64,000 nt of DNA from Chitinophaga rupis (GTDB lineage Bacteria > Bacteroidota > Bacteroidia > Chitinophagales > Chitinophagaceae), in the NCBI RefSeq assembly GCF_900109685.1, contig NZ_FOBB01000007.1:186001-250000 (forward strand), written 5' to 3'. Shown piece by piece: positions 16,874 through 26,159 of this stretch (positions are counted from its first letter, which is position 1; the number at the start of each line of letters is the position of its first letter). The position numbers and the translations under genes were made by a program. The notes beneath the pieces are model-generated. The model was not told the origin of the DNA and did not search any database. It saw only the letters and a list, made by a program, of their open reading frames with translations.

Positions 16874-17464
16874 ATGAAAAAAGTGCGGCGTGATAACGCA
16901 GGCCACTTAAACGGAACTGATATTCTTGAAGTTGCCGGTATCCAGAGTGACGACGAACAAATCTTACAACAACTTGCTAAAGACATTTGCAACATTGTAT
17001 TCATGGATGTTGAGATTCCTGGTGTAAGCGCCGTTGAAGCAGCCAACATTTTGAAAGCTGCCTATCCCGACATCAACGTGCTGCTGTTAACCGTACACCG
17101 CGATAGCCATTCCTTAGCCAGTTTGCCAGCCCGTACCACTACAGCGGATGAACCCATTAACCCGCCGGCTTTAACAGGATTTGTATCCCGGGTATATGAT
17201 ACCGCCGTACAAACCAACCTGACCGCCATACAGAAGGTGCTGGCTTATTTTCATCACCGCGCACAAACTGATATTTCGCAGTACGGGCTTTCCCCGCGCG
17301 AACAGGAAGTGCTGGACCGCCTGGTGGATGGGCATACGTATAAGAAGATCGCTGAGCTGTGCCACATCAGCGTAGGTACGGTACGTTCCCACATCATGAA
17401 TATTTACCGTAAGCTGGAAGTAAATTCCCGCAGCGCTGCCATCGTGAAAGCAATGCGCGGCTAA
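16874..17464 (+). CDS. LuxR-type regulator with a shortened receiver-like domain
   Basis: A 196-residue protein. Residues about 135-190 are a clear LuxR/NarL HTH: LSPREQEVLDRLVDG, then KKIAELCHISVGTVRSHI and the dimerisation helix. The N-terminal part resembles a receiver, with Asp in IVFMDVEIPG (about 41-50) and Thr in LLLTVHRD, but the first beta strand with its acidic pair is missing or altered and no conserved Lys follows. It may be a phosphorylation-independent regulator or respond to another signal. No sensor kinase is adjacent. The sigma/FecR/SusC locus begins 200 bp downstream. Confidence 0.85.
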   Translation: MKKVRRDNAGHLNGTDILEVAGIQSDDEQILQQLAKDICNIVFMDVEIPGVSAVEAANILKAAYPDINVLLLTVHRDSHSLASLPARTTTADEPINPPALTGFVSRVYDTAVQTNLTAIQKVLAYFHHRAQTDISQYGLSPREQEVLDRLVDGHTYKKIAELCHISVGTVRSHIMNIYRKLEVNSRSAAIVKAMRG

Positions 17465-17664
17465 GCCGGAATGCAAACGTTTGGAGCCTGGAGAATGCTG
17501 TGGAAAGGAAATTGAAAACAGAATGTCATTAAAATATTACACAGAGGCTTGCGCCTGCTGTTATTCATTTTATGCCTATATTCTATACATTCTAGATCTT
17601 TTCACTTCACAATACCTCCGCTGTAATTCACTGCCTACTTGTAAATAAATGCCTAACTTGCCGC

Positions 17665-18258
17665 ATGGCCTTACATGCTTGGGAAGGGGATGCTGACCTA
17701 TGGCGGCAGTTTTTGCAGGGCAGCCGGGAAGCCTTTACGGTACTATATGCCAGCTTTGCGCCGTTGTTATATAACTACGGATGCAAGCAGTGTGCGGACC
17801 CACGTCTGGTGGAAGATTGTTTGCAGGATGTTTTTGAATACCTGCTGCAGCACCGTGCTCACCTGTCTGAAGTAACGAATGTAAAAGCTTACTTGCTGAA
17901 AGCCTATCGCCGTGCGCTGTTGCGTACAATAAGCAATGTGCGTAAAAATATACCCGCTGTATTAACAGACGAGTCCAGCTTTGATGTTATGCTTTCACCG
18001 GAAAGTATCCTCATTGCCCAACAAAGTGAGCTGCGCCGTAAAGAACAGGTGAAAGCCGCGCTCAACGCCCTGCCACCCCGCATGAAAGAAGCGCTGTTCC
18101 TGCGTTTTTATGAAGATCTTCCTTTTGAAGATATTGCAGCGATCATGGAAATTGATCAGAAGTCCGTATATAAAATGATCTACAAAGCCTTTGATAAGCT
18201 GCGCCAAAAGCTGGCCGGCTTCCCGCTCTGGACGCTCTTCCTCACCATGTGGTTATAA
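17665..18258 (+). CDS. ECF sigma factor, FecI-like, of the polysaccharide locus
   Basis: A 197-residue sigma-70 factor with region 2 around VEDCLQDVFEYLLQH (about 50-64) and region 4 around LPPRMKEALFLRFYEDLPFEDIA and MEIDQKSVYKMIYKAFDKL (about 135-180). It is followed by a FecR anti-sigma gene and then SusC, the standard trans-envelope relay of Bacteroidota: substrate binding at the outer-membrane transporter signals through FecR to release this factor. The start at 17665 gives a normal ECF N-terminus. Confidence 0.92.
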   Translation: MALHAWEGDADLWRQFLQGSREAFTVLYASFAPLLYNYGCKQCADPRLVEDCLQDVFEYLLQHRAHLSEVTNVKAYLLKAYRRALLRTISNVRKNIPAVLTDESSFDVMLSPESILIAQQSELRRKEQVKAALNALPPRMKEALFLRFYEDLPFEDIAAIMEIDQKSVYKMIYKAFDKLRQKLAGFPLWTLFLTMWL

Positions 18259-18391
18259 TGGGTGGTTAAATTTTTCTCCTATTCGGGTTGTTGGATAAGT
18301 TTTATCTAAAAAAATATTTCCTGCAGAAGGGATAAAACCCTGATAACACTCCTCTATATATAAGTAAAATCACCAAAACAGCGCTGTTGTT

Positions 18392-19420
18392 ATGGAATGG
18401 AAGGACTACGCAGACTTCTCAGTAACTGATTTCCTGGCGGATGATTTTTTTACGGAATGGGTATTACGCCCCAACGTAGAAAACCAGTCGTTCTGGGAAG
18501 CATGGCAGCAGCATTACCCGGAAAAGCAAACGGTAATAGCAGAAGCGCGGGCCATGTTATTATCACTGGAATACCAACGGTATCAGATGCCCGCGGAAAG
18601 TTACGATCGTATATGGCATGCCCTCCATGGCAAGATGGAGCATGCTCTGCCGGAAACCATGTTTATGCAAGGTGCCCATTACCGCCGGAACTGGCGCCGC
18701 GCCGCCATGTTCACCGGCGTATGTGGGATCCTGGCCTTGTGCGCATTGTGGCTGCTGCGGAAAGAAGATAAACGCGCCGTATATACCAGCCAGTTTGGAG
18801 AGAATCGCCGCCTGTTGCTGCCGGATAGCTCGGTAGTAATACTGGGACCGCATTCCGCATTAAAGGCAACTGCTTTTTCAGCGGAAACTAAAACAAGAGA
18901 AGTATGGCTGGATGGTGAAGCCTATTTTATGATCAAACCAGACCTGCAGGGTAATAAACCTTTTACCGTACATACAGGAGATCTGAATATAGAGGTGCTA
19001 GGCACGGAATTTAATGTAAGTAATTATGATGGCCGCCCCCAGGTAGTTTTGCATAGTGGTAAAGTGGCGCTGCGAGACAATACAAAAAAGTCCGCGCGAA
19101 TTGTTATGGAACCCGGGGAGATGATCACGTACAGTACCAGTCAAAATCGCTATCTGCGTCAGAAAGTTGTTACGGAAAAATATGTTTCCTGGGTTCATCA
19201 CACTTTAATATTTGAAAACACCAGCCTGGCAGAAGTAGCCGCACAGCTGCATTATAAATATGGTATCCACCTGCAGTTTGCAGATAGTACGCTCCGTGGG
19301 GAACAATTCAGCGCTACCCTGCAGCAAGCCGATCATAAGGTGGTGCTTAAAGCTATTCAGGAAGCCTTTGGCGTGCAGCTTACACAAGAAAATGATAGTA
19401 CGTTTTTGATTAGCCGATAG
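18392..19420 (+). CDS. FecR-family anti-sigma factor
   Basis: A 342-residue single-pass membrane protein: a cytoplasmic N-terminal part (about 1-105), one TM helix (TGVCGILALCALWLL, about 111-125), a FecR domain (FGENRRLLLPDSSVVILGP through EVLGTEFNVSNY, about 135-215) and a C-terminal DUF4974 domain (about 265-340). It should sequester the ECF factor encoded upstream and receive the signal from the N-terminal STN domain of the SusC protein encoded downstream. The gene spacing, 133 bp before and 112 bp after, fits one operon. Confidence 0.93.
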   Translation: MEWKDYADFSVTDFLADDFFTEWVLRPNVENQSFWEAWQQHYPEKQTVIAEARAMLLSLEYQRYQMPAESYDRIWHALHGKMEHALPETMFMQGAHYRRNWRRAAMFTGVCGILALCALWLLRKEDKRAVYTSQFGENRRLLLPDSSVVILGPHSALKATAFSAETKTREVWLDGEAYFMIKPDLQGNKPFTVHTGDLNIEVLGTEFNVSNYDGRPQVVLHSGKVALRDNTKKSARIVMEPGEMITYSTSQNRYLRQKVVTEKYVSWVHHTLIFENTSLAEVAAQLHYKYGIHLQFADSTLRGEQFSATLQQADHKVVLKAIQEAFGVQLTQENDSTFLISR

Positions 19421-19532
19421 CTTAATAGCCATGATTGCTAACAGTGAATACCATGTATGATAGAAAGGAATTCCATGTCTGATATCGACGTTTAAACAAC
19501 ATTTGCTCGTAAATAAACTAAAACAGATCGTT

Positions 19533-22500
19533 ATGAAAGTAACAGGTACACACAAGGGTAAAACCTTGCTGGTGCTGACCCTGGCAGCCGCATTTACAGT
19601 GCAGGCGCAGGATCTGGCCTATAGGCGCCCCCAATCCACACACGCAGATACGCCATTGCTCACCCAAAGAACAGGCACGCTGCCATTAAAGACAGCCCTG
19701 CAAAAACTGGAAAAAACATACCGCATTAACTTTGCGTATAATGCCCGGCTGATAGCAGAAAAGCAGGTGCCGGCCAATGCATTGGACCAGAGCGGTAACC
19801 TGCCGCTGGAAAATGTGCTGCAAGCTATACTACCCCCGCTGGATCTGCAATATAAACGAATAGATTCCGCGGTATACGTAATAAAACCACTGAACACACA
19901 AGGAGGTGCTAACAGTAACGACTCTACGGAGAATACTATGAGCTACCTGCAGACGGCCCCGGTTAAGGGAAAAATAACAGATAAGGCAGGCACTCCTTTG
20001 ATTGGCGTAACAGTACGTGTAAAAGGCACTACTACCGGTGGCACCACCGGTGCAGATGGTACTTTTGCCATCAATGTACCGGAAGGAAAAGATACCCTGC
20101 AGGTATCTTACCTGGGTTATTTGCCACAGGAAATAAGCATAGCCGGCAAAACCACCGTGGATATTGTTATGCAAAGTTCCGAAAGCCAGCTGGAGCAGGT
20201 AGTGGTAGTAGGTTACGGAACTCAGCGTAAGCGTGACCTCACCGGGTCTATTTCTTCTGTAAAAGGAGAGGAGCTGGCCAAGCAACCGGTGCTCACTGCA
20301 ACACAGGCAGCCCAGGGTAAGATTGCCGGTGTGCAGATCATTTCTTCCGGTCAGCCCAATACGCAACCACAGATCCGTGTGCGGGGTACCGGTTCTGTAA
20401 TGGCGGGCGCCAATCCTTTATACGTGGTGGATGGAGTGCTCACAGATGATATCCGCAACATTAACAGCGCCGACATTGTGAATATGGATGTGCTGAAAGA
20501 TGCCTCTGCCGCCATTTACGGTGTACGCGCCGCTAATGGGGTGATCATTATTACCACACGCAAAGGCAAGTCAGGTAAAACAGAAGTACGTTACGATGCC
20601 AATGCTGGTTTCCGCCAGGCATCCAGCCTGGTGAAAATGGCAGACCGCAACCAGTATATAGATTATCTGAAGGATGCTGCTCCGGGTAAAGATCCGGCTA
20701 CAGATGCTGCAGCGTTCCCCGGTTCTTCCAACTGGTATGATGCTACCTTGCGCAAAGCTTTTCAAATGAACCACAATCTATCTGTATCCGGTGGTACGGA
20801 TAAGCATACATACTTCTTTAGTGGTGGTTATATACAGGATGATGGGATCATCAAAACCAACACTTTCCGGCGTTTTACTTTACGCGCCAACAATGAGGTG
20901 AACATTTCTGATCAATGGAAATTCAGCACACAGTTGTCTTATTCCAGGGGCGATGGCCGCAATGTACCGCTGAACGACATTTATGGCAATATCTACCGCG
21001 CGGCGCCGGTAGTAGATCCGGAAGAGAACGGCCGTTATGGTAATACCTCGGCCTGGGGGAATGTGGGCAACCCCTTGCTGACATTGGATAAAAAGAACTA
21101 CCGTCAGCAGGATAGCCGCTTGCAGGGTAACCTGGCATTGGAATTTACACCCATTAAAGCACTGCGGTTCCGGTCGGCTTTTAATGCAGATCTCCGTTGG
21201 GGCAACGACCGCATTTACCAATACAAATATTTGAATGATGATAAAATTTTCCTGGTGGCCGGTGGTAACCAGCGTTCGGAAAATAGTCAGCTGATCATGG
21301 ATAACTCCCGCTCACAGGGCTGGGTATGGGATAATACCGCTACTTATGATCAAACCTTTGGTAAAAGCACCCTTACCTTACTGGCCGGTTCTGTAACGGA
21401 AGGCTTTTACAGCACTTACCTTACCGGCTCCCGTATTAATGTACCGGAAAGTGAAGACCTCTGGTACCTGGACCTGGGTAACCCCGATGTGCAATCCAAA
21501 ATAAATAATGGCGGTGATAAATATGCTCGTCAATCCTTTGTAGGCCGCGTGAATTACGGGTATGATAACCGTTACCTGTTAAGCGCTTCCATACGTGCAG
21601 ATGGCAGCTCCAAGTTCCGCGAACGCTGGGGCTACTTCCCCACGGTAGGCGTAGGCTGGGTAATTTCACAGGAAGCATTTATGAAAGACCAGAATTTGTT
21701 CAGCTTTCTGAAGCTGCGGGGCAGTTGGGGCATATTGGGTAATGATAACATTCCTACCAATGCCTATATTAATACGGCTACAGTAAACCTGCCTTATTTT
21801 TATGATGGGGTTATTACTTTAGGCAATGCTTTACAGGATACCAAAGATGCCAACCTTAAATGGGAATCTACCAATCAGTTTGATGTGGGTTTTGAATTTA
21901 CCTTGTTGAATGAGCACCTGAGCGGTGAAGTGGATTATTACAATAAAAAAACCAAGGATGCCCTAACGGTAGTGAATATACCCAGTATCCTGGGTGATCC
22001 GAATAATACCTACATCACCAATGCCGCCTCTTTCAAAAATACGGGTTATGAAATATCACTGAACTGGAAAGATAATATTACCAAAGACCTAAGCTATAGC
22101 GTAGGCGGTAACATTACTTTTAATAAGAACGAAATCACCAACCTGGCCGGCGGCCAGGCCTTGCTGGGCGGTAATGTGGGCCAGCAAAGCTTTGTAACCC
22201 GTACCGATAACGGGCAGCCCGTAGCCAGTTTTTATGTGTTGCAATCCCTCGGTGTTTTCCAGAGCCAGGATGAGATCAATAGTTATAAAAGCAAGGATGG
22301 CACGGTTATTCAACCGGGCGCCAAACCCGGTGATCTGAAATATCAGGATTACAATGGCGACGGTATGATTGATGATAACGATAAACAGTATAAAGGCTCC
22401 TATCAGCCTAAATTCTTCTACGGCTTTAACCTGGGCTTAAACTTCAAAGGTTTTGACCTGACGGCTGATTTTTATGGTAGTGGCGGTAACAAGATCTATA

Positions 22501-22964
22501 ATGGTAAAAAGGCTTTCCGTTATGCGAACACGGATAATATAGAAGCTGAATACGCAGATCATCGCTGGAAGGCTGACCGCCCCTCCACAACAGATCCTTC
22601 ATTGCTGGTATCTTCCATGCCGGCTTCTACTTACTTTATTGAATCCGGCGCATTCCTGCGTTGTAATAACCTTACTATTGGTTATGCATTACCTGCAGCA
22701 ACGCTTAAGGCAATTGGTATTAACCGTTTTAGGGTATACCTCACTTCGCAGAACCTGTTTACATTAAAGAAGTTCAGCGGGTTTAGCCCGGAGCTACCGG
22801 GAGGTACCATTGATTTCGACAACAGCATTAATAACAGGACCAATACGCGTTCCAGCGCATCCAATACCACCAACAATACCAGTGGTATACTGGATGCCGG
22901 TATTGAGCTGAATGCCTATCCAACCACGCGCACGTTTGCCTTTGGTGTAAATGTTTCATTCTAA
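19533..22964 (+). CDS. SusC/RagA-family TonB-dependent transporter with STN signalling domain
   Basis: The frame opens at a TTG at 19503, but the ATG at 19533 begins a proper signal peptide and is preferred, giving 1143 residues. Order: signal peptide (about 1-26, ending VQAQ), STN domain (about 50-115, KTALQKLEKTYRINFAYN), carboxypeptidase-regulatory-like domain (GKITDKAGTPLIGVTV), SusC linker VVVGYGTQRKRDLTGS, plug (VRGTGSV, YVVDGVL) and a 22-strand barrel ending in F. It imports an oligosaccharide with energy from TonB/ExbBD. The STN domain is what lets it signal to FecR. Confidence 0.95.
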   Translation: MKVTGTHKGKTLLVLTLAAAFTVQAQDLAYRRPQSTHADTPLLTQRTGTLPLKTALQKLEKTYRINFAYNARLIAEKQVPANALDQSGNLPLENVLQAILPPLDLQYKRIDSAVYVIKPLNTQGGANSNDSTENTMSYLQTAPVKGKITDKAGTPLIGVTVRVKGTTTGGTTGADGTFAINVPEGKDTLQVSYLGYLPQEISIAGKTTVDIVMQSSESQLEQVVVVGYGTQRKRDLTGSISSVKGEELAKQPVLTATQAAQGKIAGVQIISSGQPNTQPQIRVRGTGSVMAGANPLYVVDGVLTDDIRNINSADIVNMDVLKDASAAIYGVRAANGVIIITTRKGKSGKTEVRYDANAGFRQASSLVKMADRNQYIDYLKDAAPGKDPATDAAAFPGSSNWYDATLRKAFQMNHNLSVSGGTDKHTYFFSGGYIQDDGIIKTNTFRRFTLRANNEVNISDQWKFSTQLSYSRGDGRNVPLNDIYGNIYRAAPVVDPEENGRYGNTSAWGNVGNPLLTLDKKNYRQQDSRLQGNLALEFTPIKALRFRSAFNADLRWGNDRIYQYKYLNDDKIFLVAGGNQRSENSQLIMDNSRSQGWVWDNTATYDQTFGKSTLTLLAGSVTEGFYSTYLTGSRINVPESEDLWYLDLGNPDVQSKINNGGDKYARQSFVGRVNYGYDNRYLLSASIRADGSSKFRERWGYFPTVGVGWVISQEAFMKDQNLFSFLKLRGSWGILGNDNIPTNAYINTATVNLPYFYDGVITLGNALQDTKDANLKWESTNQFDVGFEFTLLNEHLSGEVDYYNKKTKDALTVVNIPSILGDPNNTYITNAASFKNTGYEISLNWKDNITKDLSYSVGGNITFNKNEITNLAGGQALLGGNVGQQSFVTRTDNGQPVASFYVLQSLGVFQSQDEINSYKSKDGTVIQPGAKPGDLKYQDYNGDGMIDDNDKQYKGSYQPKFFYGFNLGLNFKGFDLTADFYGSGGNKIYNGKKAFRYANTDNIEAEYADHRWKADRPSTTDPSLLVSSMPASTYFIESGAFLRCNNLTIGYALPAATLKAIGINRFRVYLTSQNLFTLKKFSGFSPELPGGTIDFDNSINNRTNTRSSASNTTNNTSGILDAGIELNAYPTTRTFAFGVNVSF

Positions 22965-22974
22965 AAAAAGCGTC

Positions 22975-24501
22975 ATGAAGAACATACGTAAAAATACATG
23001 GATAAAAGCAGCCAGTGCAGGCCTGGTCATTTCTGCCATGCTGGTAGCTGCCTGTAATAACTACCTGGATGTGAAACCGCAGGGACAGATAGATGAAGAG
23101 GCAACCACTGCGGATCCGGAAGCTGCGCAAAACCTGGTGACCGGTATTTATAATAACCTATGGGTGGGTAACATACATGGGTTTCCGTTCATTGGCGTTA
23201 CCAACATTGCATCGGATGATGCGGATAAAGGCAGCTCACCCGACGATGCCGCTCCTACACAGGGTGCGCTGGATAACCTGACCATGAACGCCAGTACCAC
23301 TACGCTGAACGATGTGTGGTCCGGTTACTACCAGGCTATTGCCAGGGCCAATAAAGCATTGCAGGTATTAGACCCTGCAACCATTGATGCGGATGTGAAA
23401 AGACGCCTGCAGGGCGAGAGCCATTTCCTGCGCGCTTACCTGTACTTTAACCTGGTACGTTTGTTTGGCGGCGTGCCCAAAATAGATAAAACTTTAACGC
23501 CCGATGAAGCAGCCAGCGATCAGTATCAAACCCGTGCCGGTAAGGATACTATTTACCAACTGATCACCACTGATCTTGAGTTTGCGCTGGCCAACCTGCC
23601 CGCCAAGGGCGAAGCCGGCAGCCAGGCCGGCAAAGCCACTAAAGGAGCTGCTGCAGCCTTGCTGGCTAAGGTAAGCCTGTACCGGCAAAACTGGCAACGG
23701 GCTTTTAGCCTTACAGATTCTATTATTAACGGCCAGTTGGGCAGTTATGCATTATTGCCTAACTACGCGGATATCTGGAGAGAAACCGGTAAGAACGGTA
23801 CAGAATCTATTTTTGAAATACAAACCGGTATTAATGCTGCCTGTGATGCAGCTATTGACGTATACAGTGTTTGCCAGGGGCCGCGGGCCGGTGGTAAGCG
23901 TGGCTGGGCCGATTTGGGCTGGGGGTTTGACAATCCTTCCCAAAGCCTGGTAAATGCCTATGAAGCAGGCGACAAACGTAAAGATGCTACCATTATAACC
24001 ATTAATTCCGGTGGCACCGTACTGTGGGATGGTTTTCGTATACCCAGCCGCGATAGTGTGGAGAATGACCGCTATAACTATAAGGCCTATCACAGCCGTA
24101 CCCGCGAATCGTATTGTGGTAATGCAGACCGCCTGCCTAAGAACCTGCGGATACTGCGTTTGGGCGAAGTGCTGCTGATTCATGCAGAAGCTGCCCTGGC
24201 CCTGAATAATCCCGGTCCTGCTGTTACAGATATTAATGCGCTGCGTACCCGCGCCGGGCTGCCGGCCAAAGGTGCAGTAACCCGTGCAGATGTTTGGAAG
24301 GAAAGAAGGGTAGAAATGGCCATGGAGCACGACCGTTTCTTTGAGCTGGTGCGGGAAGATGCGCTGGTGCCCGGAACAGCGGCAGCTGCTTTCCAGGCAC
24401 ATGGAAAAACGTTTGTAAGAGGTAAGAACGAAGTATTTCCCATTCCGGCTACACAGATCCAGTTTAGCCAGGGAAAGCTGCAGCAGAATAACGGATATTA
24501 A
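22975..24501 (+). CDS. SusD/RagB-family surface glycan-binding lipoprotein
   Basis: The start at 22975, 10 bp after the SusC stop, gives 508 residues with a lipoprotein signal peptide and lipobox LVAAC (Cys27). SusD features follow: N-NYLDVKPQG after the Cys, the TPR-rich helical part with FLRAYLYFNLVRLFGGVP (about 150-167), and the C-terminal LRLGEVLLIHAEAAL and RRVEMAMEHDRFFELVR motifs. It forms the lid on the SusC pore and captures the glycan at the cell surface. The glycan is not predictable from this protein alone. Confidence 0.95.
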   Translation: MKNIRKNTWIKAASAGLVISAMLVAACNNYLDVKPQGQIDEEATTADPEAAQNLVTGIYNNLWVGNIHGFPFIGVTNIASDDADKGSSPDDAAPTQGALDNLTMNASTTTLNDVWSGYYQAIARANKALQVLDPATIDADVKRRLQGESHFLRAYLYFNLVRLFGGVPKIDKTLTPDEAASDQYQTRAGKDTIYQLITTDLEFALANLPAKGEAGSQAGKATKGAAAALLAKVSLYRQNWQRAFSLTDSIINGQLGSYALLPNYADIWRETGKNGTESIFEIQTGINAACDAAIDVYSVCQGPRAGGKRGWADLGWGFDNPSQSLVNAYEAGDKRKDATIITINSGGTVLWDGFRIPSRDSVENDRYNYKAYHSRTRESYCGNADRLPKNLRILRLGEVLLIHAEAALALNNPGPAVTDINALRTRAGLPAKGAVTRADVWKERRVEMAMEHDRFFELVREDALVPGTAAAAFQAHGKTFVRGKNEVFPIPATQIQFSQGKLQQNNGY

Positions 24502-24520
24502 TGATTTGACTTACGATATA

Positions 24521-24581
24521 CGATTTTAGATTTTAGATTTTTTGGAGCGATGCACTTCCTTAAATCTTAAATCTAAAATCG
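24521..24581. repeat. Word-repeat hairpin, GATTTTAGATTT family
   Basis: Two 20-base arms (24521-24540 and 24562-24581) are reverse complements apart from one mismatch; each arm is built from reiterated TTTTAGAT/ATCTAAAA words. The same family occurs at 40165-40217 and 60936-61098. It lies between susD and the GH144-like gene and may attenuate the operon after susD. Confidence 0.8.
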
Positions 24582-24604
24582 TAAATCTAAAATATAAGCA
24601 CGGT

Positions 24605-25915
24605 ATGCGGTTAATATGGATAGGATGTTTGCTGCTGGCAGGTTTGTTGCCGGTACAGGCACAAAAGAAACAACACAAGGATACACGACGCGAACAGCTT
24701 AGTGATTCTGCGCTGCTAACGTTAGTGCAGCAACGTACATTTAACTACTTCTGGAAATTTGCACACCCGGTGTCCGGCCTGGCGCCGGAACGTACAGTAA
24801 CGCCGGATACTGTTACCATTGGCGGATCAGGCTTTGGAGTGATGAGCATACTGGTGGGGATTGAAAGAGGGTTTATAACCCGGGAGCAGGGACTGGACCG
24901 CCTGTTGAAGATCGTGAACTTTTTATTTACGGCGAATCATTATCACGGTATATGGCCACATTGGATGAACGGGGCTACCGGGCAAACCATTCCCTTTAGC
25001 CGTAAGGATGATGGGGGCGATGTAGTAGAATCTGCCTTTATGTTCCAGGGGCTGTTATGTGTGCGTCAATACTTTACCGGTAGCAGCGAAAAGGAAACTG
25101 TGTTGCGCAATAAAATAACCTGGTTATGGAATGAGGCGGAATGGAGCTGGTACACCCGCGACGGACAGCCGGTATTGTACTGGCATTGGTCGCCGAACAA
25201 TGGTTGGTCCATGAACCATCCTATACATGGTTATAACGAGTGCCTGATCGCTTACATACTGGCTGTTGCTTCACCTACCTATCCTGCTTCCCCAAAGATT
25301 TACCATGAAGGTTGGGCCATGAGCAATTACTTTAAGAACGGCAAAAAATATTATGGCATGAAACTGCCGCTGGGCTTTGATTACGGCGGACCATTATTTT
25401 TTGCGCATTACTCTTTCCTGGGGCTGGATCCCCGTGGTTTAAAAGACCGGTACGCAGATTATTGGGAGCAGAACCGCAATCATACCTTGATCAACCGTCA
25501 ATACTGTATAGAGAATCCTAAAAAATATAAAGGGTACAGTGCCGATTGCTGGGGCCTTACTGCCAGTGATAGCTATCAGTTCTATGATGCCCACTCGCCT
25601 ACAAATGACCTGGGTGTTATTACTCCTACTGCTGCCTTATCTTCTTTCCCGTATACGCCGGAGTATTCTATGCAGGCGTTAAAATATTTTTATTATAAAG
25701 TAGGTGACCATTTGTGGGGAGAGTATGGTTTTTATGATGCATTCAGCGAATCCCGTAACTGGTTCGATTACCAATACCTGGCCATTGACCAGGGACCTAT
25801 TGTGGTAATGATAGAGAATTACCGCAGTGGATTGTTATGGAAATTATTTATGTCCTGCCCTGAAATACAGGCCGGGCTGAAGAAATTGGAATTTACAAGT
25901 CCCGCAATACAGTAA
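24605..25915 (+). CDS. Glycoamylase-like (PF10091) secreted hydrolase, GH144-like
   Basis: The ATG at 24605 is chosen because it starts a signal peptide (MRLIWIGCLLLAGLLPVQAQ); the upstream frame runs through the repeat hairpin. The mature protein shows the (alpha/alpha)6 glycoamylase-like domain: FNYFWKFAHPVSGLAPER, GSGFGVMSILVGIERGFI, the acidic DDGGDVVES cluster and the GYNECLIAY helix with Glu. PF10091 proteins in Chitinophaga include the founding endo-beta-1,2-glucanases of GH144, whose key acidic residues, as I recall, have the D-x3-D-x2-E spacing seen in DDGGDVVE. Beta-1,2-glucan cleavage is therefore plausible but not proven. Confidence 0.85.
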   Translation: MRLIWIGCLLLAGLLPVQAQKKQHKDTRREQLSDSALLTLVQQRTFNYFWKFAHPVSGLAPERTVTPDTVTIGGSGFGVMSILVGIERGFITREQGLDRLLKIVNFLFTANHYHGIWPHWMNGATGQTIPFSRKDDGGDVVESAFMFQGLLCVRQYFTGSSEKETVLRNKITWLWNEAEWSWYTRDGQPVLYWHWSPNNGWSMNHPIHGYNECLIAYILAVASPTYPASPKIYHEGWAMSNYFKNGKKYYGMKLPLGFDYGGPLFFAHYSFLGLDPRGLKDRYADYWEQNRNHTLINRQYCIENPKKYKGYSADCWGLTASDSYQFYDAHSPTNDLGVITPTAALSSFPYTPEYSMQALKYFYYKVGDHLWGEYGFYDAFSESRNWFDYQYLAIDQGPIVVMIENYRSGLLWKLFMSCPEIQAGLKKLEFTSPAIQ

Positions 25916-25987
25916 CCCTCGGAAGCCCTTTACAGATAAGCCTTTCGGTCTTATCAAGCCAGGGCTGAAAATAATTTTGCATTTTAT

Positions 25988-25999
25988 GCAATCGATTGC
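25988..25999. promoter_or_regulatory. GCAATCGATTGC palindrome ahead of the GH2 gene
   Basis: A perfect 12-bp palindrome of LacI-operator type, 161 bp ahead of the GH2 start; its CAATCGATTGCT portion recurs at 14819-14830. The surrounding 25916-26159 gap holds no gene. A second sequence with the CRE-like word GCAAACGTT lies at 26044-26052. Confidence 0.45.
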
Positions 26000-26159
26000 T
26001 TAATTTGAGCATAGATTCCGGTTTATGAAAAAGAAGGGAAGAAGCAAACGTTATCAAACAATCCATTCCTCTTTTTCCTGTATGGTAAGAACGCAGCAGG
26101 TATCGTAAATATCTTCTCATACAGCGTTATCATTAATAACATATAATTCATCATCGATA

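Noticed and set aside
24542-24604. Upstream start for the GH144-like gene
   Set aside because: It would translate the right arm of a repeat hairpin and bury the signal peptide that begins at 24605.
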